64,000 nucleotides of DNA from Solwaraspora sp. WMMA2065 (GTDB lineage: Bacteria > Actinomycetota > Actinomycetes > Mycobacteriales > Micromonosporaceae), in NCBI RefSeq assembly GCF_030345075.1, contig NZ_CP128361.1:1426001-1490000 (forward strand), given 5' to 3'. This document shows positions 1 through 8,798 of the stretch, in pieces. The position numbers and the translations under genes are program-made. Position 1 is the first letter of the stretch, and each line of letters starts with the position of its first letter. Under the pieces are notes generated by a model that worked only from the letters and a program-made list of their open reading frames with translations, made no database searches and had not been told where the DNA came from.

Positions 1-177
1 GCACGCAACAAGGCCGAGGAGCTCAAGGGCCAGGCGAAGGAGCGCTACGGCGCGGCGACCGACAACGAGCAGATGCGGGCCGAGGGCGCTGCCGAGGCGA
101 GCAAGGCCCGGACCAAGGACGCGGGGGAGCATGCGAAGGACGCCGGCCGCGACGTACGGGACGCGTTCGGCGGCTGA
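1..177 (+). CDS. CsbD family protein, 3' part
   Basis: The open frame enters from the left edge and ends at a TGA at 175-177, so only the last 58 residues are seen. The peptide is short, charged and Lys/Glu/Ala-rich (KAEELKGQAKERYG, then EGAAEASKARTKDAGEHAKDAG), which is the CsbD-like pattern. CsbD proteins are small general-stress proteins of unknown mechanism. The 5' end and promoter lie outside the window. Confidence 0.75.
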   Translation, partial: ARNKAEELKGQAKERYGAATDNEQMRAEGAAEASKARTKDAGEHAKDAGRDVRDAFGG

Positions 178-193
178 CGAGCAGCGGGCCGGA

Positions 194-1585
194 TCAGCCG
201 GTGGTGGTCGTCCGTTGCCGGGACCACCACCGCTGTCCGGACTCCGGCAGCGTGTCGATGGGGTCGTAGTACGGGTACCGCCGCCCCAGGTCGTCGTCGG
301 TGCCGTCGAGCGAGGTGCGGTAGTTCTTGGTCCAGTACGAGATGCCGTGCTCCCGGTCGTACTCGGTCAGCATGTGCACCCAGCGCTTGCCGACCAGCGG
401 CACATCGCACACGATCCGTGGGGTGGCGTAGCCGGGCAGGTAGCCCATCAGGTCGTGCTGCAACTGTTGCGCGGTCCAGACCGGGACCCGCCAGTGCTCG
501 GCGTTGGGGATCATGTCGCAGAGGTAGAAGTAGTACGGCAGGATGCCGGCTTCGCCCTGGAGCGCGAAGCACAGATCGAGCAGGCTGTGCAGGTCGGCGT
601 TGACGCCGCGCATCAGCACCCCCTGGTTGCGGACGTCGCGGATGCCAACGTCGAGCGCGGTCTGGGCGGCCCGGGCGACCAGCGGGGTGAGTGACTGCAC
701 GTGGTTGACGTGGGTGTGGATGGCGAGGTTGACGCCGCGGCTGGCGGCAGTGCGGGCAACGCGTTCCAGGCCGGCCACGACATCGGGCTGCAGCCAGTGC
801 TGGGGTAGGCCCATGAGTGCCTTGGTGGCCAGCCGGATGTCCCGGATGCTGTCTATCTCCAGCAGGCTCTGCAGGTAGCTTTCGAGGTGCCGCCAGGGGA
901 GGTTCGCCACGTCGCCGCCGGAGACGACGACGTCGCGAACTCCGGGGTGCCCGCACAGGTAGTCGAGGTGCGCCTGGTAGCGGTTGGTGGGCTTGAGGGT
1001 CAGGCGGAGTTTGTCGATGGTCGGGGTGGAGTTGCCGACCAGGTCCATCCGGGTGCAGTGGCCGCAGTACTGCGGGCAGGTGGCGAGGAGTTCGGCGAGG
1101 ACCTTGGTCGGGTAGCGGTGGGTCAGTCCTTCCGCCACCCACATGTCGTGTTCGTGCAGGGAGTCGCGGCTGGCGTACGGGTGGGACGGCCAGTCGGTCC
1201 GGCGGTCGCTGGCCAGCGGGAGCATGTAGCGCCGGATGGGGTCGGCCCGCAGGGAGTCGCCGTCGGGTGCGCCGCCCGGCACCATCGTGTTGATCATTTG
1301 CGGGGTGACCAGCATGGACATGGTGGCGTGACGGCTCTGATCGGCGCCGAGTTCGGCGTAGAAGTCGTCGTCGACGAGGTCGCCGAGGACGGCGTGCAGT
1401 TGGGCGACGGTCTTGACGCAGTGGGCCCGTTGCCACTGGGCGGACTGCCACTGTTCGGGGGTGACCTCGCGCCAGCCGGGTAGTCGGGTCCAGTCGGGTT
1501 CGACGAGTTCGCGGCGCTGGTATTCGTACGGCTGGGGCAGCGTCGGGGTGGTTCCGGGGCTGTTCGCCGAGGTGGGTTGCGGCAT
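194..1585 (-). CDS. KamA family radical SAM protein (lysine 2,3-aminomutase-like)
   Basis: This 463-residue protein has the radical SAM cluster motif CPQYCGHC at residues 170-177 (CX3CX2C), in the form typical of lysine 2,3-aminomutases (C..YC..C followed by TR). Near the C-terminus the PxxVxDxPxxGK-like segment (ATPRIVCDVPLVGK) carries the lysine that binds PLP in this family. The family uses SAM, a 4Fe-4S cluster and PLP to move amino groups on amino acids, but the substrate cannot be read here. An AGGAGG ribosome site sits just upstream of the ATG at 1585. The gene is divergent from the amidohydrolase. Confidence 0.85.
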   Translation of the reverse strand: MPQPTSANSPGTTPTLPQPYEYQRRELVEPDWTRLPGWREVTPEQWQSAQWQRAHCVKTVAQLHAVLGDLVDDDFYAELGADQSRHATMSMLVTPQMINTMVPGGAPDGDSLRADPIRRYMLPLASDRRTDWPSHPYASRDSLHEHDMWVAEGLTHRYPTKVLAELLATCPQYCGHCTRMDLVGNSTPTIDKLRLTLKPTNRYQAHLDYLCGHPGVRDVVVSGGDVANLPWRHLESYLQSLLEIDSIRDIRLATKALMGLPQHWLQPDVVAGLERVARTAASRGVNLAIHTHVNHVQSLTPLVARAAQTALDVGIRDVRNQGVLMRGVNADLHSLLDLCFALQGEAGILPYYFYLCDMIPNAEHWRVPVWTAQQLQHDLMGYLPGYATPRIVCDVPLVGKRWVHMLTEYDREHGISYWTKNYRTSLDGTDDDLGRRYPYYDPIDTLPESGQRWWSRQRTTTTG

Positions 1586-1767
1586 CGGTCCTCCTGGCTC
1601 GGTGCGTCCGGTGGGGCGTACCGCACTCCTGGATAATTTCCTGTGTGTTGACTAGTCTGCCGTAAGTCTTCCGGTCCTGCTAGGTGCTAGGTGGTGATTC
1701 GGTTGTCGATCGGTGGCTCCGGTGGGCAGCTGTCGTCTCCCGCGCAGGTGGGGAGCAGACTGAGCAG

Positions 1768-3390
1768 ATGACGACTCGTACGGTGAGTTCGGAGGCCGGT
1801 CTGCCCGTGGTCCTGTACCGGGGCGGCAGGTTGTACTGCCCGGCGGTGCCGGGAGCGACGGCGTTGCTGGTGCGCGACGGCCGGATCGGCTGGTTGGGCG
1901 CGGACGCGGACGCGCCCACGGCGGACGTCGTGGTCGACCTGGCCGGCGCGCTGGTGACTCCGGCCTTCGTCGACGCGCATGTGCACGCGACCGACACCGG
2001 CCTGGTGCTGTCCGGCCTGGATCTGTCGTCGGTGCGTTCCCCGGCCGAGCTGGTCGACCGGGTGGCCGGCTTCGCGGCGGGGCTGCCGGCTGACGCGGTG
2101 GTGCTGGGGCACGGGTGGGACGAGTCGACGTGGCAGCGGCCGGTGCCGCCGGACGCGCGGCAGTTGTCGGCGGCGTCGGGCGGTCGGCGGGTGTACCTGT
2201 CTCAGGCGTCGATCCATTCGGCGCTGGTGTCGTCGGAGATGCTGGCGGCGGTGCCGGGTCTGGCGGAACGCTCCGATCCGCCGGGGTGGGTGCGGGAGGA
2301 CGACCATCACGCGGTGCGGGCGGTGGCGTTCGGGTCGTTGACACCGGCGCAGCGTGCGGCGGCGCAGCGGGCCGCGTTGGCTGCGGCGGCCGGCGCGGGT
2401 ATCGCGGCGGTGCACGAGTGCGGCGGTCCGCAGACGTCGTCGGAGTCCGACTTCGTCTCCGTGCTGGCGATGTCGGGCGACGGCCTGCCGGAGGTGTACG
2501 GGTACTGGGGGGAGTTTCTGGGCGCGGCCCGGGCCCGGGAGTTGGGTGCGGTGGCCGCCGGTGGTGACCTGTACGCCGACGGCGCGTTGGGGTCGCGGAC
2601 GGCGTACCTGTCGCAGCCGTACGTCGACGGCGGCGGCTGTGGCAGTTGTTTCCTGGACGCCGATCAGGTCGCGGCGCATCTGGTGGATTGTGTCCGGTCG
2701 GGGGTGCAGGGCGGGTTCCACGCGATCGGTGACGCGGCGGTGGCGGCGGTCGTGGACGGTTTCGCGGTGGCGGCCGGCGAGGTCGGGATGGAGCGGCTGC
2801 GGGCCGGCCGGCACCGGGTGGAGCACGTCGAGTTGGTCGACAAGCGGGTGATCGGGGCGTTCGTCGAGTTCGGGGTGGTGGCCAGCGTGCAGCCGGCGTT
2901 CGACCGGTTGTGGGGTGGTGAGGGTCAGATGTACGCGGCGCGGCTGGGCGTGGACCGGGCGTTGGCGTCGAATCCGTTCGGGGCGTTGCACGGGGTGGGT
3001 GTCACGTTGGCATTCGGTTCGGACTCGCCGGTGACGCCGCTGGATCCGTGGGGTGGGGTGCGGGCTGCGGTTTCGCACTTCAATCCGGCGTCACGGTTGG
3101 CGGTTCGGTCGGCGTTCGCCGCGCACACCAGGGGCGGTTGGCGAGCGTTGCCGCCGGGTGTGGTGCAGACCGCGCAGGAGGGGGCGTTGGCGCTGGGGGC
3201 GGCGGCGACGTTCGCGGTGTGGGAGACGCCGGCGGGTGTGTCGGCGGACGGCCTGCCGGTCCTGGTGGCGGAGGATCCTGCGCTGCGCGGGCCGGCGGAT
3301 CCGACGCCGTTGCCGCGGTGTCTGCGGACGGTGCTGCGGGGGCGGGAGATCTTCGTGGCGGCGGATCGGGCGGCGGCCGGTGTGGGGTGA
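1768..3390 (+). CDS. Amidohydrolase family protein (YtcJ-like, Amidohydro_3)
   Basis: The predicted protein has 540 residues if the ATG at 1768 is used; an upstream GTG at 1684 is possible but would add an unconserved-looking leader. The motif FVDAHVHATD is the metal-binding HxH of the amidohydrolase fold, preceded by the usual beta-sandwich start (RDGRIGWLG) and followed late by FGSDSPVTPLDPW with the catalytic Asp. YtcJ-like proteins hydrolyse amide or related bonds of small molecules; the substrate is unknown. The 3' end precedes a separate promoter/terminator unit. Confidence 0.85.
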   Translation: MTTRTVSSEAGLPVVLYRGGRLYCPAVPGATALLVRDGRIGWLGADADAPTADVVVDLAGALVTPAFVDAHVHATDTGLVLSGLDLSSVRSPAELVDRVAGFAAGLPADAVVLGHGWDESTWQRPVPPDARQLSAASGGRRVYLSQASIHSALVSSEMLAAVPGLAERSDPPGWVREDDHHAVRAVAFGSLTPAQRAAAQRAALAAAAGAGIAAVHECGGPQTSSESDFVSVLAMSGDGLPEVYGYWGEFLGAARARELGAVAAGGDLYADGALGSRTAYLSQPYVDGGGCGSCFLDADQVAAHLVDCVRSGVQGGFHAIGDAAVAAVVDGFAVAAGEVGMERLRAGRHRVEHVELVDKRVIGAFVEFGVVASVQPAFDRLWGGEGQMYAARLGVDRALASNPFGALHGVGVTLAFGSDSPVTPLDPWGGVRAAVSHFNPASRLAVRSAFAAHTRGGWRALPPGVVQTAQEGALALGAAATFAVWETPAGVSADGLPVLVAEDPALRGPADPTPLPRCLRTVLRGREIFVAADRAAAGVG

Positions 3391-3457
3391 GCGGGGGCGG
3401 CCGGTGACACGCCGGTGATGACACGCCGGTGGCGGTGGTCGATGTTCCTGGGCCGGG

Positions 3458-3488
3458 TTGACAGCACCGGGGGTGGCCCGCGTACCGT
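3458..3488 (+). promoter_or_regulatory. Predicted housekeeping-type promoter
   Basis: TTGACA at 3458-3463 and TACCGT at 3483-3488 are separated by 19 bases. The first element is a perfect -35 and the second an acceptable actinobacterial -10. It lies 68 bases after the amidohydrolase stop and far upstream of lnt. Confidence 0.45.
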
Positions 3489-3795
3489 CTTTGAGTCCTA
3501 CCACGGGAAGCGGCTGTTGTTCGCTTCGTTTCTTCGTCCGCTGGCCGAGCGACTGTTGTCGCAGTGTGGTTGTGCCGCTCGTGGATTGCCACGGGTGGTG
3601 TCCGCATCGGCCAGGTCCAGTGGGCGAGGGTCGGCGAGGCGGCGCGAACCGGCCGCGACTTTCCGGTGTACGGGCAGGTGGTCGTGCGGGGCCAGTAGAC
3701 AACGGTCCGTCGGGGGCAGCCAGTTCCCGGTTGGCCGGTCCGAAGGTCGCCGTACGGTCGTCCTGCCGCATCGGCGGGGGAGGGGCCTGGGAGCG

Positions 3796-3824
3796 CGGGG
3801 CGCGGCCGGATCGGCCGCGCCCCG
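3796..3824 (+). terminator. Strong GC hairpin, probable terminator
   Basis: A perfect 13-bp stem (3796-3808 with 3812-3824) with a three-base loop is followed by ATTTCT. It ends the putative small transcription unit 80 bases before the lnt start. Confidence 0.65.
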
Positions 3825-3904
3825 ATTTCTCGTTCGGTGGGCGGTGCGTCGCCGGCTGTGGCTGTCGTCGTCGGTCGGGCGGGCTTGCCGGTAGCCTTCG
3901 TCGG

Positions 3905-5566
3905 ATGGATCGGTGGCTGCCGCGGGTGGTGGCCTGGCGGGTGGGGCTCGACGTGGCGATGGTGGATGCGGCGGTGACGCCGGTGCGGTCGGGGCCGGCG
4001 GCGGTCGCGGCGGCGGGTGGCCCGTTGGGGTTGCCGTGGGCGATCGGTCTGGCGGTGTTGTCGGGCGCGGCGCTGCTGGTGGCTTTTCCGCCGTACGGCT
4101 GGTGGTGGGCGGCCCCGGTGGGGGTGGCGGTGTTGTCGGTGGCGGTGCATCGGCGTCGGTTGCGGGCGGGTGCGGGTCTGGGGTTCGTGGCCGGGGTGGT
4201 GTTCTTCGCGCCGTTGCTGAGTTGGACGAATCTGCACACGGGCAGTTTGCCGTGGGTGTTGCTGTCGGGGTTGCAGGCCGGTTACCTGGCGTTGCTGGGT
4301 GCGGTGGCGGCGTTCGTGTCGCCGGTGGTGGATCGTCGCCGGGTGGTGCTGTGGCCGGTGGTGACCGGGTTGTTGTGGGTGGGGCAGGAGGCGTTGCGGG
4401 GTCGGACGCCGTTCGGTGGGTTCCCGTGGGGGCGGTTGGCGTTCAGTCAGGGTGATTCGCCGGTGTTGTCGTGGGCGGCGGTGGGTGGGGCGCCGTTGGT
4501 GACGTTCGTGGTGGCGGTGGCCGGTGGGGTGTTGGCTGCGGGGGTGTGGCGTTCCTGGCGTTCGTTGCGAGGTTTGGCGCCGGTGGCCGGGGGTGTCGGT
4601 GCGGCGGTGCTGGTGCTGCTGGTGGGTGGCTTGGTGCCGGTGGGGGGCGGATCGTCGGGTTCGGTGGTGGTAGCGCTCGTGCAGGGCAACGTGCCGCGGA
4701 TGGGGTTGGATTTCAACGCCCAGCGCCGGGCTGTGTTGGACAACCATGTGCAGGGCACGGTCCGGTTGGCGCGGCAGGTGGCGGCCGGTGAGGTGCCGGC
4801 GCCGGATCTGGTGGTGTGGCCGGAGAACGCCAGCGACGTGGATCCGACGCGTGACCCGCGGGCGGCGGCGAGTATCGATGAGGCGGCGGCGGCTATCGGG
4901 GTGCCGATCCTGGTGGGTGCGTTGGCGTACGGGCCCGGTGCCGGGGAGGTGCGCAACGTGAGCCTGGTGTGGGAGCCGGGTTCCGGTGGCGACGTGGAGC
5001 AGGTGTACGTGAAGCGGCATCCGGTGCCGTTCGCTGAGTATGTGCCGTTTCGGCGGTTGGCGCGGATGGTCACCGATCAGGTGGATCTGGTCCGGGCGGA
5101 TTTCGTGGCCGGCTCGCAGCCGGGTGTGCTGCGGGTGGGTCCGGTGGCGGTCAGCGGCATTATCTGTTTCGAGGTGGCCTACGACGGGTTGGTCCGTGAC
5201 ACGGTGACCGGTGGTGCACAGGTGTTGGCGGTGCAGACGAACAACGCGACGTTCAATGAGGCCGAGGCGGCGCAGCAGTTGGCGATGGTGCGGTTGCGGG
5301 CGGTGGAGCATGGTCGGGCCGGGTTGATGGCGTCGACCGTTGGCATATCAGCGTTTGTCGATCAGAATGGGCGGGTGTCGCAGCCGACCCGGTTCAACAC
5401 GGCGGCCGCCGTGGTGAGTGAGCTCGAGCTCGGGGCGACGCGTACTCTTGCGACTCGGATGGGTTTCTGGCCCGAGGCGGTGCTGGTGGTGTTCGCCGGC
5501 GCGGTGCTGGTCGCCGCGGTGTGGCTGCGGCGGCGGGTGGTCAGTTCGGATACGGAGGTACGGTGA
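3905..5566 (+). CDS. lnt: Apolipoprotein N-acyltransferase
   Basis: Lnt adds a third acyl chain to the N-terminal cysteine of lipoproteins on the outer face of the membrane. The 553-residue product from the ATG at 3905 has a block of hydrophobic helices in the first 230 residues. A C-N hydrolase (nitrilase-like) domain follows, with the catalytic Glu in VVWPENASD, Lys in VKRHPVPFAEY and Cys in GIICFEVAYDG, and then a last membrane helix at the C-terminus. The frame is open further upstream, but no similarity is expected there. Its TGA overlaps the GTG start of ppm1 (GTGA), so the two are probably coupled. In mycobacteria the two functions occur as one fused protein. Confidence 0.9.
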   Translation: MDRWLPRVVAWRVGLDVAMVDAAVTPVRSGPAAVAAAGGPLGLPWAIGLAVLSGAALLVAFPPYGWWWAAPVGVAVLSVAVHRRRLRAGAGLGFVAGVVFFAPLLSWTNLHTGSLPWVLLSGLQAGYLALLGAVAAFVSPVVDRRRVVLWPVVTGLLWVGQEALRGRTPFGGFPWGRLAFSQGDSPVLSWAAVGGAPLVTFVVAVAGGVLAAGVWRSWRSLRGLAPVAGGVGAAVLVLLVGGLVPVGGGSSGSVVVALVQGNVPRMGLDFNAQRRAVLDNHVQGTVRLARQVAAGEVPAPDLVVWPENASDVDPTRDPRAAASIDEAAAAIGVPILVGALAYGPGAGEVRNVSLVWEPGSGGDVEQVYVKRHPVPFAEYVPFRRLARMVTDQVDLVRADFVAGSQPGVLRVGPVAVSGIICFEVAYDGLVRDTVTGGAQVLAVQTNNATFNEAEAAQQLAMVRLRAVEHGRAGLMASTVGISAFVDQNGRVSQPTRFNTAAAVVSELELGATRTLATRMGFWPEAVLVVFAGAVLVAAVWLRRRVVSSDTEVR

Positions 5567-6366
5567 GCGAGGCGGTGTCGGCGGGCGGTGGCCCGGAGGG
5601 CTACCCGGGTGTCGGTCGGGTGCTGGTGGTCGTTCCCACCTACAACGAGGCGGAGAACGTACGTCTGATCACCGCCCGGATCCGCGACGCTGTGCCCCAG
5701 GTCGACGTGCTGATCGCCGACGACAACTCGCCGGACGGTACCGGGGCGGTCGCCGATGAGCTGGCTGCGGCCGACGGCCAGGTGCATGTGCTGCACCGGC
5801 CGGGGAAACAGGGTCTCGGCGCGGCCTACGTCGCCGGGTTCGGCTGGGCGCGGGAGCGTGGCTACGACGCGGTGGTCGAGATGGACGCTGACGGTTCGCA
5901 TGCTCCGGAGCAGTTGCCGCAGCTGCTGGACGCGGCGCGGGACGCCGACGTGGTGATCGGTTCCCGGTGGGTGCCGGGCGGTGAGGTGGTGAACTGGCCG
6001 CGGCACCGGTGGGTGCTGTCGCAGGGGGCGAACCTGTACACGCGGTTGGCGCTGGGTATGCCGGTGCGGGACGCGACCGGTGGTTACCGGGTGTACCGGA
6101 TCGCGGTGCTCGACAAGATCGACTACGCGAGTGTGTCGTCGCAGGGCTACTCGTTCCAGGTGGAGTTGACCTGGCGGGCGCACCGTGAGGGGTTCCGCAT
6201 CGTCGAGGTGCCGATCACGTTCGCGGAGCGGGAGCAGGGCGCGAGCAAGATGAGCGCGTCGATCGTGCGGGAGGCGTTGTGGCGGGTGACCGTCTGGGGG
6301 GTTCGGGCCCGCCGGGACGGGTTGACCGGCCGGCGTCGCGACACGGCGTCGGCGCGCTGGCCGTGA
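5563..6366 (+). CDS. ppm1: Polyprenol-phosphate mannosyltransferase (Ppm1/DPMS-like, GT2)
   Basis: This GT2 enzyme transfers mannose from GDP-mannose to polyprenol phosphate, giving the donor for lipomannan and protein O-mannosylation. The 267-residue protein has VVVPTYNEAENV near the N-terminus, the DDNSPDGTG and EMDADGSHAPEQ (DxD-like) motifs, and RDATGGYRVYR, as in dolichol-phosphate mannosyltransferases. There is no C-terminal membrane domain. The GTG start at 5563 has a GGAGG site five bases upstream and overlaps the lnt stop. Confidence 0.9.
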   Translation: MSEAVSAGGGPEGYPGVGRVLVVVPTYNEAENVRLITARIRDAVPQVDVLIADDNSPDGTGAVADELAAADGQVHVLHRPGKQGLGAAYVAGFGWARERGYDAVVEMDADGSHAPEQLPQLLDAARDADVVIGSRWVPGGEVVNWPRHRWVLSQGANLYTRLALGMPVRDATGGYRVYRIAVLDKIDYASVSSQGYSFQVELTWRAHREGFRIVEVPITFAEREQGASKMSASIVREALWRVTVWGVRARRDGLTGRRRDTASARWP

Positions 6367-6422
6367 CGACGGCGCGTGCCATGCTGGACAGGTGACGTGA
6401 CGCCACGTTCGCAGGAGGTGAC

Positions 6423-6968
6423 ATGCGCCGGGGAGTGCGGTTGATCCCGTTGGCGTTGGCGGCCGGTCTGGTGCTGGAGGTCGCCGTTTTCCTGCTGATC
6501 GCCCATCAGATCGGCTACGGGTGGGCGTTGCTGTTGGTGCTGGCCGCTTCCCTGGCAGGTATGGCGCTGCTGCGTCGGGAAGGGACGCGCGCCTGGCGGA
6601 GTTTCCGGGCGGCGGCGCAGTCCGGTCGCCCACCCGGCGAGCAGGTCAGTGATGGTCTGCTCGGGTTGGTCGCTGGTGTGTTGTTGGCGTCGCCGGGGCT
6701 GGTCAGTGGCGTGTTCGGTGGTGTGTTGGCGGTGCCGCAGGTGCGGCGGGTGGTGCGGCGGCGGGTTCAGGTCGCTGCGGAGCGGTGGATGTCGTCGGCG
6801 GCGGCGGGGGAGATGTTCGGGCCGCGCCGGGTGCGGGTGTATCCGCCGCCGCCGGCGTCGCCGTCGGCGTCCGGTTCGCCGCCGGCGGGGTCTGTGGACG
6901 GTTCCGCGCAGCAAACCGCCGCGGGTGGTCCGACGATCGAAGGGGAGATCGTCGACCCGCCGCGGTGA
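6423..6968 (+). CDS. fxsA: FxsA family membrane protein
   Basis: The 181-residue protein begins with hydrophobic helices (residues about 8-50) including the FxsA-typical region FLLIAHQIGYGWALLLVL, then a third hydrophobic stretch GLLGLVAGVLLASPGLVSG. The C-terminal tail is Pro/Ser-rich and cytoplasmic-like. FxsA is a membrane protein named for suppressing phage F exclusion; its cellular role is unclear. The ATG at 6423 has an AGGAGG site. The lnt-ppm1-fxsA-rbpA order is common in actinobacteria. Confidence 0.85.
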   Translation: MRRGVRLIPLALAAGLVLEVAVFLLIAHQIGYGWALLLVLAASLAGMALLRREGTRAWRSFRAAAQSGRPPGEQVSDGLLGLVAGVLLASPGLVSGVFGGVLAVPQVRRVVRRRVQVAAERWMSSAAAGEMFGPRRVRVYPPPPASPSASGSPPAGSVDGSAQQTAAGGPTIEGEIVDPPR

Positions 6969-6995
6969 GCGGGCAACGCGGGGCGGGAGCGTGAC

Positions 6996-7032
6996 GATGC
7001 CCCTGACGCCGGCGTACGGCATCAGGGGCGTC
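6996..7032. terminator. Bidirectional terminator between fxsA and rbpA
   Basis: GCCCCTGA at 6999-7006 pairs with TCAGGGGC at 7022-7029, and the stem continues inward (GCCG/CGGC) with one mismatch. It lies between convergent genes and can serve both. Confidence 0.6.
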
Positions 7033-7072
7033 GGGTGTCTGGTCTGCCCGCCGGTCGGCGGGGGCGGGTGGG

Positions 7073-7414
7073 TCAGACGCCGCCGCGCCGGTTGCGGACC
7101 TCCTGCAGACGTTCGGCCAGGATGTCTTCCAGTTCGGCGATCGACCGCCGTTCAAGGAGCATGTCCCAGTGGGTGCGTGGCGGCTTGGCCTTCTTCTGCT
7201 CCGGTTCGCTGCCGTCGACCAGCCGGGCGACGCTGCCGTCGAACTTGCATTCCCAGGTCACCGGCACCTCCGCGTCGACGGCGAACGGGACCTCGAACTG
7301 GTGGCCTTTGGCGCAGAGGTACTCGCGGGTCTGGCGCGGCGCGAGTTCCGTGTTGCGGTCGGACTCGTAGCTGACTGCTCCCAGACGGCTTCCGCGCAGC
7401 ATGCGCTCGCCCAT
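7073..7414 (-). CDS. rbpA: RNA polymerase-binding protein RbpA
   Basis: RbpA binds the primary sigma factor and RNA polymerase and stabilises open complexes in actinobacteria. The 113-residue product shows the whole family pattern. The N-terminal tail is followed by the core domain with its two Cys-containing segments (REYLCAKGHQFEVPF and TWECKFDG), then the basic linker and the sigma-interaction helix (HWDMLLERRSIAELEDILAERL). It is convergent with fxsA, and a sigma-R-like promoter lies upstream. Confidence 0.95.
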   Translation of the reverse strand: MGERMLRGSRLGAVSYESDRNTELAPRQTREYLCAKGHQFEVPFAVDAEVPVTWECKFDGSVARLVDGSEPEQKKAKPPRTHWDMLLERRSIAELEDILAERLQEVRNRRGGV

Positions 7415-7455
7415 GATCGGCTATCCCCTCGGTCGTGGTGCTGGTCTTCAGGTGT

Positions 7456-7482
7456 AACGATGTGCCCGGGGCGGGCGATTCC
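7456..7482 (-). promoter_or_regulatory. Sigma-R-like promoter of rbpA
   Basis: On the minus strand GGAAT (7482-7478) and GTT (7458-7456) are 19 bases apart, close to the GGAAT-N18-GTT pattern of disulfide-stress sigma factor R. The GTT lies 42 bases from the rbpA ATG. rbpA is in the sigma-R regulon of Streptomyces. The assignment here is by motif only. Confidence 0.4.
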
Positions 7483-7658
7483 CGCTGTCAGCGGACGCTG
7501 CCTGGTAGCGGCAGGGCCCGCGGCCCGGACGTGTGCGAGCGTATCCGGCCGATGCTCGTTGCTGCCGTGTCACTGGTGCGCGGACGCCGTCGCCGCCGGG
7601 GTGAAACACGGCGTTAACGAAGTCTGGCACATCGGTGACGATGTTGATGCGATGTAGG

Positions 7659-8798
7659 TCACTGTGCCGGCGCCGCCGGTGGCTTGTCGACCGGCCGCTG
7701 GGCGGTGCTGAGCGCTGCCAGCGCCGTGGCGAGGTCGCTGACCTGACGGGACAGTTCCGTGACCCGGTTCTGGGCGTTGTCACGTTCGGCCCGGGCGGTG
7801 TCGAGCGTGGCGGCGAGTTCCGTCGCGGTGTGTCGGGCCTGTTCGGCGCGGGCGACGGCGGCTGCGGTCTCCGCCCGGGCGGTGTCGGCGTCAACGCGGG
7901 CGGTGTCGGCATGGTGTCGCGCCGCATCGGCGCGCCGCTGCCACTGGTCGATGTCGGCGCGGGCCCGGTGCAGCTCTTCACCCGCGGCGGCGGCTTCTGT
8001 GCGCGCCTGAGCGGCGTCGGCCCGGGCAGCTTCGGCTTGCGCGCCCGCCCGGTCGGCGCGGATGTCGGCCTGCCGGCGGTGGTCGTCGGCGGTGCGTGCG
8101 GCTTCGCTGGCGTCGGCCGCTGCGGCGGTGGCGGCTGCCGCCTCCCGGGTGAGTTCGTCGATGACGCGCCGGTCGTCGTCGTGTTGCCGGGTCAGTTGTT
8201 GCAGTTGTTCACGGACGGTGTCGCGGTCGTGTTCGGCCTGCCGCAGCAGTGCGGCGGCGGCAGCAGCCCGCTGCTGCGCGGCGGCCTGTTCCGTCCGTGC
8301 CTGCGCGGCCTGCTGGCGGGCCGCCGCGGCTTCGACGGTCGCGGTTCCGGCGCGTGCCTCGGCGGTTTCGGCGCGGGCGGCGGCCTGCGCGGCGGCCTGT
8401 TGTGCCTGGGTGGCGGCTGTCGTGGCGGCTTCGGCGAGCTGCCGCGCGTCGTCGCGTTCGGCCTGGGCGGCGGCGAGGGTGGCGGCGGCTTCGGCCCGGA
8501 CTTCGGCGACGCGACGGTCGACGCCGGCTGGGGAGAGTTCGGCGTGCAGTGTCTCGGTGAGGGTGCCGACCATCTGGTCGAGGCGGTCGACGAGTTCCCA
8601 GCTGCGGGCGATCTGGCCGGCGAGACCAGGGGCGTCGCGGCGGCGCATCCGGTTGGCGCGGGAGGCGCGTTGGCAGGCTCCGTCGTTGTCGCGGCAGTAC
8701 CGGAAGGGGCGGCCGGCGGCTGCCCGTTGCGGTACGGGTGCGCCGCAGTGTGCGCAGGGCCGGGTTGCGGTATCGGTGTCCGGCGGCGGGGTGTCCAT
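7659..8798 (-). CDS. Long coiled-coil protein with N-terminal Cys cluster
   Basis: Function is not known. The start at 8798 gives 379 residues. Residues 15-42 hold a CX2C-X16-CX6C set (CAHCGAPVP and YCRDNDGAC) that could bind zinc. Most of the remainder (about 80-360) is an uninterrupted Ala/Glu/Arg/Gln-rich heptad region predicted to be a long coiled coil, ending in Pro/Ala. Similar actinobacterial proteins are annotated only as hypothetical, and a DNA-binding or scaffold role is conceivable. The frame is open upstream to 9041, but that part is not protein-like. Confidence 0.7.
   Translation of the reverse strand: MDTPPPDTDTATRPCAHCGAPVPQRAAAGRPFRYCRDNDGACQRASRANRMRRRDAPGLAGQIARSWELVDRLDQMVGTLTETLHAELSPAGVDRRVAEVRAEAAATLAAAQAERDDARQLAEAATTAATQAQQAAAQAAARAETAEARAGTATVEAAAARQQAAQARTEQAAAQQRAAAAAALLRQAEHDRDTVREQLQQLTRQHDDDRRVIDELTREAAAATAAAADASEAARTADDHRRQADIRADRAGAQAEAARADAAQARTEAAAAGEELHRARADIDQWQRRADAARHHADTARVDADTARAETAAAVARAEQARHTATELAATLDTARAERDNAQNRVTELSRQVSDLATALAALSTAQRPVDKPPAAPAQ

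Larger units (their letters stand above)
3391..3904 (+). other. Promoter-to-terminator stretch; possible small RNA or short ORF
   Basis: This 514-base gap contains a good promoter-like pair at 3458-3488 and a strong hairpin at 3796-3824, so it could form its own transcription unit of about 310-340 nt. Within it a short frame from a GTG at 3564 to a TAG at 3698 (44 residues, ending DFPVYGQVVVRGQ) looks protein-like, but it has no clear ribosome site. I do not recognise an RNA family. Either a small RNA or a small peptide would fit. Confidence 0.35.

Noticed and set aside
1687-3078. Minus-strand frame of 463 codons
   Set aside because: Composition (Arg, His, Gln, Pro) is that of an antisense shadow of the amidohydrolase gene.
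3080-5311. Very long minus-strand frame of 743 codons opposite the amidohydrolase and lnt
   Set aside because: It is Arg/His/Pro-rich and has no motifs. It is a codon-bias shadow of the plus-strand genes, which have clear catalytic residues.
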